Below are positions 45,172-53,807 of a DNA stretch of 64,000 bases, piece after piece; positions within the stretch are counted from its first letter, which is position 1, and every line of letters starts with the position of its first letter. The notes under the pieces are model-generated. The model was not told the origin of the DNA. It saw only the letters and a program-made list of their open reading frames with translations, and did not search any database. Position numbers and translations under genes: made by a program. Source of the stretch: Lysobacter panacisoli (GTDB lineage: Bacteria > Pseudomonadota > Gammaproteobacteria > Xanthomonadales > Xanthomonadaceae); NCBI RefSeq assembly GCF_009765165.1, contig NZ_VLNU01000001.1, positions 1,596,001 to 1,660,000 on the forward strand. The letters are read 5' to 3'.

Positions 45172-47061
45172 ATGTCCGACTGGTCGCTCGATCAGGCCCG
45201 CAAGACCTATTCGATCCCGCACTGGTCGGAGGGGTATTTCGACGTGGGCGGCAACGGTCAGGTCGTGGTCCGCCCGCGCGGTGCGCAGGGCCCGGCGATC
45301 TCGCTGCCGGAAGTGATCGATGCCGCGCGCGCCAACGGCGCCAAGCTGCCGCTGCTGGTGCGCTTCCCGGATATCCTCGGCGATCGCCTGGGCAAGCTGC
45401 AGGCCGCGTTCGCGCAGGCCCAGGCCGACTGGGACTATGCGGGCGGCTACACCGCGGTCTATCCGATCAAGGTCAACCAGCACCGCGGCGTCGCCGGCAC
45501 GCTGGCCTCGCACCGTGGCGAGGGCTTCGGCCTGGAGGCCGGCAGCAAGCCGGAGCTGATGGCCGTGCTGGCGCTGTCGCGTCCGGATGGCCTGATCGTC
45601 TGCAACGGTTACAAGGACCGCGAATACATCCGCCTGGCCCTGATCGGCCGCAAGCTCGGGCTGGAGACCTTCATCGTCATCGAGAAGCCCTCCGAGCTGG
45701 CGCTGGTGATGGAAGAGGCCGCCGCGCTCGGCGTGAAGCCGGGTCTGGGCGTGCGCATGCGCCTGGCCAGCCTCGGTGCGGGCAAGTGGCAGAACAGCGG
45801 CGGCGACAAGGCCAAGTTCGGCCTCTCGCCGCGCCAGGTGTTGGACCTGTGGAAACAGCTGCGCGACAGCGGCATGGCCGACACGCTGCAGTTGCTGCAT
45901 TTCCATATGGGTTCGCAGATCTCGAACGTGCGCGACATCGCCAACGGCATGCGCGAGGCGACGCGCTACTTCGTCGAGCTCTCGCGCCTGGGCGCGCAGG
46001 TGCGCTACATGGACGTCGGCGGCGGCCTGGGCATCGACTACGAAGGCACGCGCTCGCGCGGCTTCTGTTCGATCAACTACGGCGTGCAGCAGTACGCCAG
46101 CAGCATCGTGCAGCCGCTCGCCGAAGCCTGCGCCGAGAATGGGTTGGTGCCACCGCGTATCGTCACCGAATGCGGTCGCGCGATGACCGCGCACCACGCG
46201 GTGCTTGTCGCCAACGTGTCGGAAGTCGAGGAAGCGCCGGAAGGCCGCATCCCGGATGTGCACGACGACGAGCCGGCGGTGATCCGCCACCTGCGCGAGG
46301 TGTACGCCGAACTCGACCAGCGTCCGCCGGTCGAGCTGTTCCACGAAGCCCAGCACCACCACAGCGAAGGTCTCGCGCTGTACGCGCTGGGCCAGCTCGA
46401 CCTGGTCCACCGCGCGCGCATCGACGACCTGTTCTACGCGATCGCGCACGCGGTGCGTAAGCGTCTGAGCTACGACGAGAAGAACCATCGCGAGCTGCTC
46501 GACGAACTCAACGATCGGCTGGTCGACAAGTACTTCGTCAACTTCAGCGTGTTCGAATCGATCCCCGACGTCTGGGCGATCGACCAGGTGTTCCCGATCC
46601 TGCCGATCGAGCGCCTCGACGAGGAACCCACGCGTCGCGGTGTGCTGGCCGACATGACCTGCGATTCCGACGGCACGGTGAAGACCTACGTCGAGAACGA
46701 AGGCCTGGACACCTCGCTGCCGCTGCATTCGCCGCGCAGTGGCGAGAGCTACCGCCTCGGCTTCTTCCTGGTCGGTGCGTACCAGGAGATCCTCGGCGAC
46801 ATCCACAACCTGTTCGGCGACACCGATGCGGTCGAAGTGCGCGTGGCGGGCGACGGCTACCAGCTGACCCAGCAGCGTCGCGGCGACACCACCGACGTGA
46901 TGCTGGACTACGTAGGCTACCGGCTCGACGACCTGCGCGCGGCGTACCGCGAGAAGGTCGCCGCCGCCGAACTGCCGGCCGACGAATCCGCGCGTCTGGA
47001 TGCGGCGCTGGAATCGGGCCTCACCGGCTACACCTATCTCGACGACGCGCCTCTGGCGTAA
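45172..47061 (+). CDS. speA: Biosynthetic arginine decarboxylase
   Basis: A 629-residue PLP enzyme of the alanine-racemase-like fold that converts arginine to agmatine, the entry to putrescine. The PLP-binding lysine lies in YTAVYPIKVNQHRGV near residue 100. The FHMGSQIS and GGGLGIDYEGT motifs follow, and the C-terminal CDSDGTVKTYV supplies the partner active-site residues. The length is close to E. coli SpeA (658). No agmatinase gene is next to it. The start at 45172 (MSDWSLDQA) was chosen over 45136, which lies in the -10/leader region. Confidence 0.95.
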   Translation: MSDWSLDQARKTYSIPHWSEGYFDVGGNGQVVVRPRGAQGPAISLPEVIDAARANGAKLPLLVRFPDILGDRLGKLQAAFAQAQADWDYAGGYTAVYPIKVNQHRGVAGTLASHRGEGFGLEAGSKPELMAVLALSRPDGLIVCNGYKDREYIRLALIGRKLGLETFIVIEKPSELALVMEEAAALGVKPGLGVRMRLASLGAGKWQNSGGDKAKFGLSPRQVLDLWKQLRDSGMADTLQLLHFHMGSQISNVRDIANGMREATRYFVELSRLGAQVRYMDVGGGLGIDYEGTRSRGFCSINYGVQQYASSIVQPLAEACAENGLVPPRIVTECGRAMTAHHAVLVANVSEVEEAPEGRIPDVHDDEPAVIRHLREVYAELDQRPPVELFHEAQHHHSEGLALYALGQLDLVHRARIDDLFYAIAHAVRKRLSYDEKNHRELLDELNDRLVDKYFVNFSVFESIPDVWAIDQVFPILPIERLDEEPTRRGVLADMTCDSDGTVKTYVENEGLDTSLPLHSPRSGESYRLGFFLVGAYQEILGDIHNLFGDTDAVEVRVAGDGYQLTQQRRGDTTDVMLDYVGYRLDDLRAAYREKVAAAELPADESARLDAALESGLTGYTYLDDAPLA

Positions 47062-47178
47062 GCGTCCCCTCGACCGCGCCGGATCGCGCGGAAGACCGTG
47101 GTCGCCGTCCGGGACGGTGGATCGCGTTTAACGGTACGTGCGCGGCAGTCGCCGCCGCACGGCCACTCAAGCGGAAAA

Positions 47179-48039
47179 ATGACGATGAAAGTTGGATTGA
47201 TCGGCCTGGGCGCGATGGGCGCACCGATGGCCCGCTACCTCCATGCGAAGGGCCTGCTGACCGCGGTCGGCAACCGCACGCAGTCCAAGGCCGACGCACT
47301 GGCCGCGGAGCTGAACGTGCGTGCCGCGCGTTCGGCGGCGAACTTCGCCGATTGCGACGTGGTGGTCCTGTGCGTGTCGCTCGACGCCGACGTGCTGGAG
47401 AACGTGGCCGCGCTGGCGGAGGTGCTCAAGCCCGGTGCAGTGGTGATCGACCATTCCACCGTCGCGGTCGAGACCGCGCGCCGCTGCGCCGCGCTGCTCT
47501 CGCCGCACGACATCGGTTTCCTCGACGCGCCGGTATCCGGCGGCGTGGAAGGCGCGCGCAACGGCAAGCTGTCGGTGATGGTCGGTGGCGATGGCGGCGT
47601 GCTCGAGAAGGGGCGCGAGGTGATCGAGTGCTATGGCGCGCGCATCACCCACATGGGCGACACCGGTGCGGGCCAGGCGACCAAGGCGGTCAACCAGGTG
47701 CTGGTGGCCGGCATCAACGAAGCCGTGTGCGAAGGCCTCGCGCTGGCCGAGAAGCTCGGCCTGGATGCGGACAAGCTGCTGCCGACGCTGATGGCCGGCG
47801 CGGCCAGCAACTGGTTCCTCGACAAGCGCGGCGCGACGATGCTGCGCGACGAGTTCGCGCCGGGCTTCAAGAGTGCGCACATGCTCAAGGACCTGCGCAT
47901 CGTCAGTGCGATCGCGCGCGATACCGGCCTGCGCATGAGCACGCTGGAACAGGCGCTGTCCGATTACGCCGAGCTGATCGAGCGCGGCCAGGGCGAAGCC
48001 GATACCTCGGCGCTGATCACCCTCAAGCGCGGCGGTTGA
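47179..48039 (+). CDS. 3-hydroxyisobutyrate dehydrogenase-family (beta-HAD) oxidoreductase
   Basis: A 286-residue beta-hydroxyacid dehydrogenase. The dinucleotide motif GLIGLGAMGAPMA lies near the N-terminus, the substrate motif DAPVSGGVEGARNG near residue 119, and the catalytic lysine region GAGQATKAVNQ near 168. Members include tartronate-semialdehyde reductase and 3-hydroxyisobutyrate dehydrogenase; the substrate here is not decidable. The ATG at 47179 follows an A-rich GCGGAAAA. It is a single gene after speA. Confidence 0.86.
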   Translation: MTMKVGLIGLGAMGAPMARYLHAKGLLTAVGNRTQSKADALAAELNVRAARSAANFADCDVVVLCVSLDADVLENVAALAEVLKPGAVVIDHSTVAVETARRCAALLSPHDIGFLDAPVSGGVEGARNGKLSVMVGGDGGVLEKGREVIECYGARITHMGDTGAGQATKAVNQVLVAGINEAVCEGLALAEKLGLDADKLLPTLMAGAASNWFLDKRGATMLRDEFAPGFKSAHMLKDLRIVSAIARDTGLRMSTLEQALSDYAELIERGQGEADTSALITLKRGG

Positions 48040-48064
48040 TCCGCCGCATCCCGGGCGTGGCGCG

Positions 48065-48457
48065 TCAGTGCGCCGCGCGCCGCGCGCGATAGCGCGCCAG
48101 CAGCTGCGGGCCGAGGATCGCGCCGCCCCAGGCGAGGACCAGGTTCAGCACGATCGCGAGCAGGTTGTACTTCACCACGCCGACCATCGACAGGTTCGGC
48201 GCACGCGAGAGCACGAACACGCTGAGCAGCCATACGGCCGAGATCAGCGCGACCGCGATCCAGCGGAAACGCGGGCCGGCGATGGCGCCGCCGACAGTCA
48301 TCGCGACCAGCACGCCGAACAGGTCCAGCAGCGGCAACTCGCCGAGCGGCGTCATCAGCGCCTGGTTCAGGCGGGTGTGGAAGACAAACGTGAGCAGGGC
48401 GAACAGCGTCAGCAGGCCCAATGCCGCGACGCAGCCCCAAAGAATGCGGTTCTTCAT
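48065..48457 (-). CDS. Four-helix membrane protein of unknown function
   Basis: A 130-residue protein with four hydrophobic helices (about residues 5-26, 42-60, 65-83 and 95-118) and a basic C-terminal tail (RYRARRAAH). No conserved polar motif within the membrane is evident. It converges with the beta-HAD gene. Function is not assigned. Confidence 0.66.
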   Translation of the reverse strand: MKNRILWGCVAALGLLTLFALLTFVFHTRLNQALMTPLGELPLLDLFGVLVAMTVGGAIAGPRFRWIAVALISAVWLLSVFVLSRAPNLSMVGVVKYNLLAIVLNLVLAWGGAILGPQLLARYRARRAAH

Positions 48458-48548
48458 GCGATCCCCTCGCAGCTGGCGGCAGTCTAGCCGCGGCCCGACG
48501 ATGCGCGAGGTGACCGCGGTCGCGTTGTGGGCGGGGTCCGCAAAGCGA

Positions 48549-48571
48549 ACGGGCCGCGATGTGCGGCCCGT
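48549..48571 (-). terminator. Hairpin after the SPOR-protein gene
   Basis: ACGGGCCGC (48549-48557) and GCGGCCCGT (48563-48571) form a 9-bp stem with loop GATGT just after the TAA of the gene. The following minus-strand TTCGCTTTG is only moderately T-rich. Confidence 0.65.
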
Positions 48572-48574
48572 CGC

Positions 48575-49393
48575 TTATTTCACCTTGATCGCCATCGCCG
48601 GCAAGCCGCCGCCGGCGAGCTTGCGCTTGGCGTCGGCCAGATCGCTGGCGGTGCCATAGGGCCCCATGCGCACGCGATAGACCGTGTTGCCGTTGATGGC
48701 GGCCGATTCGACGCGCGCGCTGAGTCCGAGCATCGCGATGCGCGCCTTCATCTCCTCCGCCTGCCCCGATGCCTGGAACGCGCCGGCCTGGAGCAGGTAG
48801 CGGGTGCCGTCGTCGGTGGCGGCCACGGGCTTGGTCTCGCTCGCGGTCGGCGTGGCCGGCGTGACGCTCGCTACGGTGGTGGGTGCGGGCGTCGCCTGCG
48901 GCGTACGTGCGGGCACCGTGTCGGATTCGACCGGGCGCGGCAGCGTGGCGGTCGGCTGGGTCGCGACCGGCTTCGGCGCTTCGGCCGGCGCGGGCTCGGG
49001 CTTGTTGCGGCCGGCCGCCTGACGACGCGCCTCGGCCTGCTCGCTGGCCGCGAGTTCGGCATCGGACATCGGCACTTCCTTGCCCGGAAGCAGGGTGTAG
49101 AAGTCGTAGTCGGTGTCCTTCTTCGCGTCGTCGCGCTTGCCGCCCTTGGCGGGCGCGGGCGCGCTTTCCTCGGCGATCGCCTCGTCCTCGGCGCTCGACA
49201 CCGTGGCCGGCTGCGCGTCGGGATTCGGCTGCGGACGGAAGAAGCCGTCGCCGCCGGACTTGAGGTACTTCGGTGCGACCAGGATCGCCACTACGGCCAG
49301 CAGGATGCCGAGCACCATCCATGCCCAGCCGGGCAGGCCGCTGTCGCCACCGGAATTGCGCTTGGCCTGCGATTTACCACGCCGTGCTGCCAC
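48575..49393 (-). CDS. SPOR-domain inner-membrane protein (FtsN-like)
   Basis: A 272-residue protein with a basic cytoplasmic start (RRGKSQAKR), one membrane helix (residues about 22-40), a long Pro/Ala/Thr-rich periplasmic linker, and a C-terminal SPOR domain (about 195-272, YLLQAGAFQASGQAEEMKAR). SPOR domains bind denuded septal peptidoglycan, so a cell-division role like FtsN is likely. The start is GTG at 49393, directly after the argS stop with no gap, so the two are probably coupled. argS followed by an ftsN-like gene is a known arrangement. Confidence 0.88.
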   Translation of the reverse strand: MAARRGKSQAKRNSGGDSGLPGWAWMVLGILLAVVAILVAPKYLKSGGDGFFRPQPNPDAQPATVSSAEDEAIAEESAPAPAKGGKRDDAKKDTDYDFYTLLPGKEVPMSDAELAASEQAEARRQAAGRNKPEPAPAEAPKPVATQPTATLPRPVESDTVPARTPQATPAPTTVASVTPATPTASETKPVAATDDGTRYLLQAGAFQASGQAEEMKARIAMLGLSARVESAAINGNTVYRVRMGPYGTASDLADAKRKLAGGGLPAMAIKVK

Positions 49394-51082
49394 TTACATC
49401 ACCTCGGGGGCGCTCACGCCCAGCAGTTCGAGACCGTTCGCCAGCACCTGACGCGTCGCCGTGGCGAGCACGAGGCGTGCATCGCGGGTGTTGGCGTCGT
49501 CGACCAGGAACTGGTGGTCGTTGTAGTACGTCTGGAAAGTCTGCGCCAGCTCGAGCAGGTACACGGCGATCTGGTGCGGTTCGAGGTCGCGGCCCGCGGT
49601 TTCGACGACATCGGGGTAACGCAGCAGCGTGGCGATGAGTTCGCGCGCGGCGGTGTCTTCGAGGTCGAGCGGTTGCGCGATGCCGTTGGCGGCATCGAAC
49701 GACAGGCCGCGCTCCTTCAGCTGGCGCATCAGGCCGCACATGCGCGCATGCGAGACCTGCACGTAGTACACCGGGTTGTCGAGCGACTGGCTGCGCGCGA
49801 AATCGATGTCGAAGGTGAGCTGCGAATCGGGCTTGCGCGCGATCAGGAACCAGCGCGTCGCATCGCGGCCGACCTCGTCGATCAGGTCGCGCAGCGTCAC
49901 GTAGCTGCCGGCGCGCTTGGACAGCTTCACTTCCTCACCGCCGCGCATCACGGTGACCATCTGGTGCAGCACGTATTCCGGCCAGCCCTGCGGGATGCCG
50001 CAATCGAGCGCCTGCAGGCCGGCCTTCACGCGCGCCAGCGAGCCGTGGTGGTCGGCGCCCAGCTCGGTGATCGCGCGTTCGTAGCCGCGCTGCCACTTGC
50101 TGCGGTGGTAGGCGACGTCCGGCACGAAGTAGGTGTACGTGCCGTCGGACTTGCGCATCACGCGGTCCTTGTCGTCGCCGAAGTCGGTGGTGCGCAGCCA
50201 CAGCGCGCCGCCTTCCTCGTACGTGTGGCCGTGGGCGACGAGTTCGCGCACGGTTTCCTCGACCTTGTCGTCGCCGTACAGCGACGACTCGAGGAAGTAC
50301 ACGTCGAACGACACGCCGTAGGCTTCCAGGTCCAGGTTCTGCTCGCGGCGCAGGTAGGCCACGGCGAACTGGCGGATGGCGTCGAGGTCCTGCGCGTCCT
50401 TCGCGCCGGTGACGGTGTGGCCTTCGACTTCGACGCTGTCGCCGCGCAGGTACGCGGCCGCGACGTCCTTGATGTAGTCGCCGCGGTAGCCGTCTTCCGG
50501 CCAGCTGGGATGTTCCGGGCCGTGGCCGAGCGCGCGGGCCTGCACCGAGATGGCGAGGTTGTTGATCTGCGCGCCGGCGTCGTTGTAGTAGAACTCGCGC
50601 GCCACGTCCCAGCCGTTGGCGTCGAGCACGCGCGCGATGCAGTCGCCGATCACCGCCGCGCGGCCGTGGCCGACGTGCAGCGGGCCGGTCGGGTTGGCCG
50701 AAACGAACTCGACGCCGGCGCGATGGCCCTTGCCGCCTTCGTTGCGTCCGTAGCGCGCGCCCTGGGTCAGCACTTCGCCGACCTGGCGGCGCCACGCGGA
50801 TTCGTCGACGTGGAAGTTGATGAAGCCCGGTCCGGCGATCTCGACCTTGGCCAGTTCGCCCGTCTGCGGCAGCGCATCGACCAGCGCCTGTGCGATCGCG
50901 CGCGGGTTCGCCTTGGCCGGCTTGGCGAGCAGCATGGCCGCGTTGGTCGAGAAATCGCCCTGCGCCAGCGACTTGGGACGCTCGATCACGAATTCGGGCG
51001 TGGCGAGGTCGGCCGGCAGGGTGCCGGCGGCGCGAAGGGCGTCGATGGCCTGCGCCACGAGGGCGCGGAGAGTGGATTTCAC
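49394..51082 (-). CDS. argS: Arginyl-tRNA synthetase
   Basis: A 562-residue class I synthetase. The Add1 N-terminal domain ([14 protein letters not shown]) precedes the HIGH signature [12 protein letters not shown] near residue 133. The KMSKS-like loop [12 protein letters not shown] and the C-terminal DALR anticodon-binding domain follow. The start is a GTG at 51082, since no ATG is available before conserved sequence begins. Ribosome-site quality is poor. The SPOR-domain gene follows with no gap. Confidence 0.96.
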   Translation of the reverse strand: MKSTLRALVAQAIDALRAAGTLPADLATPEFVIERPKSLAQGDFSTNAAMLLAKPAKANPRAIAQALVDALPQTGELAKVEIAGPGFINFHVDESAWRRQVGEVLTQGARYGRNEGGKGHRAGVEFVSANPTGPLHVGHGRAAVIGDCIARVLDANGWDVAREFYYNDAGAQINNLAISVQARALGHGPEHPSWPEDGYRGDYIKDVAAAYLRGDSVEVEGHTVTGAKDAQDLDAIRQFAVAYLRREQNLDLEAYGVSFDVYFLESSLYGDDKVEETVRELVAHGHTYEEGGALWLRTTDFGDDKDRVMRKSDGTYTYFVPDVAYHRSKWQRGYERAITELGADHHGSLARVKAGLQALDCGIPQGWPEYVLHQMVTVMRGGEEVKLSKRAGSYVTLRDLIDEVGRDATRWFLIARKPDSQLTFDIDFARSQSLDNPVYYVQVSHARMCGLMRQLKERGLSFDAANGIAQPLDLEDTAARELIATLLRYPDVVETAGRDLEPHQIAVYLLELAQTFQTYYNDHQFLVDDANTRDARLVLATATRQVLANGLELLGVSAPEVM

Positions 51083-51153
51083 GGGAGTTCTGGGGGTGCT
51101 GCGGGACCGGGCATTGTACGCGAGGCCCCGCGGGCGGCGGTCTCGGGCCGCCG

Positions 51154-51828
51154 CTAGATCGCGCCGCGAGAGGCCATCGACAGCGGTGGACCGTCGCCGA
51201 TCACGAAATGGTCCAGCAGGCGCACGTCCAGCAGGTGCAGCGCCTCCTTGAGCCGGTCGGTGAGCAGGCGGTCGGCGGCGCTGGGCTCGGGGCTGCCGCT
51301 GGGATGGTTGTGGCCGACGATGACCGCGGCGGCGTTGAGCGCCAGGGCGCGGGCGGCGACCTCGCGCGGGTGCACCTCGGCGCCGTCGATGGTGCCGCGG
51401 AAGAGTTCCTCGAAGGCGATGGCGCGGTGGCGCGTGTCGAGGAACAGGGCCGCGAACACTTCGTGGGGGCGGCCGCGCAGGCGTTGGGCGAAATAGTCGC
51501 CGGCGGAGCGCGGATCGCTCAGGAGCAGCCCGCGCTTCAGATCCGCGCCGAGCATGCGGTGACCGAGTTCCAGCGCCGCCGCCAGCGCACATGCGCGCGC
51601 CGGGCCGAGGCCGGGCAGGCGCGCCAGTTCCGTGGGCGGGCGTTCGAGCAGGACCCGCAACGGACCGTGCGCCTGCAGGAGATCGCGCGCGGTCGCCACC
51701 GCGTCCCGGCCGCGCAGGCCGGAGCCGAGGAAGATCGCCAGCAGTTCGGCGTCGCTGAGGACCGCGGCGCCGTGGGCGAGCAGGCGTTCGCGCGGTCGTT
51801 CCTCGCTGGGCCAGTCTCGGATGTGCAT
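51154..51828 (-). CDS. radC: RadC/YsxA-family JAB-domain protein
   Basis: A 224-residue protein. N-terminal helix-hairpin-helix-like sequence ([19 protein letters not shown]) precedes a JAB/MPN domain with the metal motif [14 protein letters not shown] near residue 173. Despite the historic name, RadC is not needed for DNA repair in E. coli, and the function remains unclear. It is divergent from coaC, with about 200 bp between the starts. The 71-bp gap to argS carries no obvious terminator. Confidence 0.93.
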   Translation of the reverse strand: MHIRDWPSEERPRERLLAHGAAVLSDAELLAIFLGSGLRGRDAVATARDLLQAHGPLRVLLERPPTELARLPGLGPARACALAAALELGHRMLGADLKRGLLLSDPRSAGDYFAQRLRGRPHEVFAALFLDTRHRAIAFEELFRGTIDGAEVHPREVAARALALNAAAVIVGHNHPSGSPEPSAADRLLTDRLKEALHLLDVRLLDHFVIGDGPPLSMASRGAI

Positions 51829-52035
51829 GCGGGAACCCGTCGTCGATGTGGCGTCGATGTGGAAGTGGGCGGCCGGCGCCCGACGGTCGGCGCGGTGTGC
51901 CGTCGCGCTCCCCTGACCGCCGGGCGCCCGGCCTCCACTGGTGCCTATTCCAGCGAATCGCGGCGGCGGACGCCGCAGGGGTTTCGCATGCCTTCGGGTA
52001 AGCTAAATGCGGTTATCGCAGTAGGTATTTGCCCG

Positions 52036-52593
52036 ATGGTCGAGCCCGGTTCCCTGCAAGGACAGAAGGTGCTGCTCTGCGTCTGCGGAGGGATCGCCGC
52101 GTACAAGTCGGCGGAGCTGGTCCGCCGACTGCGCGACGCCGGTGCCGAGGTGACCGTGGCCATGACCGAGAACGCCCAGCACTTCGTCGGCGCGACGACC
52201 TTCCAGGCCGTGTCCGGCCGGCCCGTGCGCACCTCGCTGTGGGATGCCGCCGCCGAAGCCGCGATGGGTCACATCGAACTCGCCCGCTGGGCGGATCGCG
52301 TGGTGATCGCGCCCGCGACGGCCAACACGCTGGCGCGGCTGGCGCACGGTTTCGCCGATGATCTGGTCACCACGCTGTGCCTGGCGACAACCGCGCCGGT
52401 GACCGTGGCGCCGGCGATGAACCATCGCATGTGGCTGCACCCGGCCACGCAGGACAACATGGCGACGCTGCGCGCGCGCGGCATGCAGGTGGTCGGGCCG
52501 AACGACGGTCCGCTCGCGGAAGGCGAATCGGGTCCGGGTCGCATGAGCGAGCCGGAGGAGATCGTCGCCGCGTTGCGCAGGGGCGGCGCATGA
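52036..52593 (+). CDS. coaC: CoaC, phosphopantothenoylcysteine decarboxylase (split CoaBC)
   Basis: A 185-residue flavoprotein domain that decarboxylates 4'-phosphopantothenoylcysteine in CoA synthesis. The N-terminal [19 protein letters not shown] binds FMN. The catalytic His lies in [12 protein letters not shown] near residue 79, and PAMNHRMW near 130 is the family PxMNxxMW motif. In most bacteria this is the N-terminal half of one bifunctional CoaBC. Here a TGA ends it at the natural linker, overlapping the ATG of the synthetase gene by 4 bp. The in-frame ATG at 51988 is an alternative start. Confidence 0.9.
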   Translation: MVEPGSLQGQKVLLCVCGGIAAYKSAELVRRLRDAGAEVTVAMTENAQHFVGATTFQAVSGRPVRTSLWDAAAEAAMGHIELARWADRVVIAPATANTLARLAHGFADDLVTTLCLATTAPVTVAPAMNHRMWLHPATQDNMATLRARGMQVVGPNDGPLAEGESGPGRMSEPEEIVAALRRGGA

Positions 52594-53252
52594 GCGCCTC
52601 GCTGCAGGGATTGCGGATCGTGGTCAGCGCGGGGCCGACCTACGAGGACATCGATCCGGTCCGCTTCATCGGCAACCGCAGCAGCGGGAAGATGGGTTTC
52701 GCCGTGGCCCAGGCCGCGGCGCAGCGCGGCGCGCAGGTCGTGCTGGTGGCCGGCCCGGTGTCGCTGCCGACGCCCGCCGGCGTGCAGCGCATCGACGTGC
52801 GTTCGGCCGCGCAGATGCACGAGGCGGTATTGGCGCAGCTGCCGGCCGACGTTTACATCGGCGCGGCGGCGGTGGCGGATTTCGCGCCTGCGCAGGCCGC
52901 TTCCAACAAGATCAAGAAGACCGCCGGGCAGGACACGTTGACCCTGACCCTGGTGCGCACGCGCGACATCCTCGCCGACATCGCCACGCACGCGCAGCGG
53001 CCGCGACTGGTGGTGGGATTCGCCGCCGAGACCGACCATGTCGAGGCGTATGCGCGCGGCAAGCTGGAGAACAAGCGCCTGGACCTGATCGCCGCGAACC
53101 GCGTCGGCGTGGCCGGCAGCGGTTTCGAGAGCGACGACAACACGCTCACCGTGTACGCGGCCGACGGTCTCGCGCAGGCGCTTGGTCCCGCGCCGAAGAC
53201 AGCGCTGGCCGACGCGCTGCTCGAACTGGTCGCCGCGCGCATGCCGACCTGA
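52590..53252 (+). CDS. coaB: CoaB, phosphopantothenate-cysteine ligase (split CoaBC)
   Basis: A 220-residue ligase that joins cysteine to 4'-phosphopantothenate using CTP. The sequence [20 protein letters not shown] and [12 protein letters not shown] match the C-terminal half of CoaBC. The AAVADFAP and KIKK motifs near residue 95-110 and the GFAAET motif near 150 are retained, so the domain looks active. Its ATG overlaps the coaC stop (ATGA), which would allow translational coupling. dut follows after 83 bp. Confidence 0.9.
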   Translation: MSASLQGLRIVVSAGPTYEDIDPVRFIGNRSSGKMGFAVAQAAAQRGAQVVLVAGPVSLPTPAGVQRIDVRSAAQMHEAVLAQLPADVYIGAAAVADFAPAQAASNKIKKTAGQDTLTLTLVRTRDILADIATHAQRPRLVVGFAAETDHVEAYARGKLENKRLDLIAANRVGVAGSGFESDDNTLTVYAADGLAQALGPAPKTALADALLELVAARMPT

Positions 53253-53335
53253 CGCGCGCCGCTGGCACGACCCTTGCGTCACCTACCGCGCACCGCGCGC
53301 CTTCCATACTGGCTCGATACCCAACGATCGGACGC

Positions 53336-53794
53336 ATGAACCATACGCTTGAACTGAAGATCCTCGATCCGCGCTTCGGCGGCGAATGGCCGCTGCCGAC
53401 CTATGCCACGCAAGCCAGCGCCGGACTCGACCTGCGCGCCGCGCTGGACGATGCGCTGACGCTGCAGCCAGGCGATACCGCGCTGGTGCCGTCGGGCCTG
53501 TCGATCCACCTGGGCGATCCGACGATGTGCGCGGTGATCCTGCCGCGTTCGGGACTGGGCCATAAGCACGGCATCGTGCTGGGCAACGGTACCGGGCTGA
53601 TCGACGCCGATTACCAGGGGCCGCTGCTGATCAGCGTCTGGAACCGCGGTCGCGAGGCTTTTACGATGCAGCCAGGGGATCGCATCGCCCAGCTCGTCAT
53701 CCTGCCGATCGTGCGGGCGACGCTGCAGGTGGTGGAAGAATTCGAAACCAGTGCGCGCGGGGCCGGTGGCTTCGGCCACACCGGCGTGCGCTGA
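53336..53794 (+). CDS. dut: dUTP pyrophosphatase
   Basis: A 152-residue dUTPase. All five family motifs are visible: the start [33 protein letters not shown] with the catalytic Asp, GDRIAQLVI and the C-terminal arginine-finger loop [10 protein letters not shown]. The trimeric enzyme hydrolyses dUTP to dUMP, limiting uracil in DNA and feeding thymidylate synthesis. The order coaBC-dut-algC is conserved with Pseudomonas. It lies 13 bp before the phosphomannomutase gene. Confidence 0.97.
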   Translation: MNHTLELKILDPRFGGEWPLPTYATQASAGLDLRAALDDALTLQPGDTALVPSGLSIHLGDPTMCAVILPRSGLGHKHGIVLGNGTGLIDADYQGPLLISVWNRGREAFTMQPGDRIAQLVILPIVRATLQVVEEFETSARGAGGFGHTGVR

Positions 53795-53807
53795 CAAGGG
53801 GAAGTCG

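Noticed and set aside
44221..46806. An 861-residue open frame on the minus strand across speE and speA
   Set aside because: It spans two well-identified genes on different strands and contains no recognisable domain.
48527..51157. An 876-residue plus-strand frame over the SPOR gene and argS
   Set aside because: Composition is that of a shadow; ArgS motifs HVGHG and KLSKR on the other strand are decisive.
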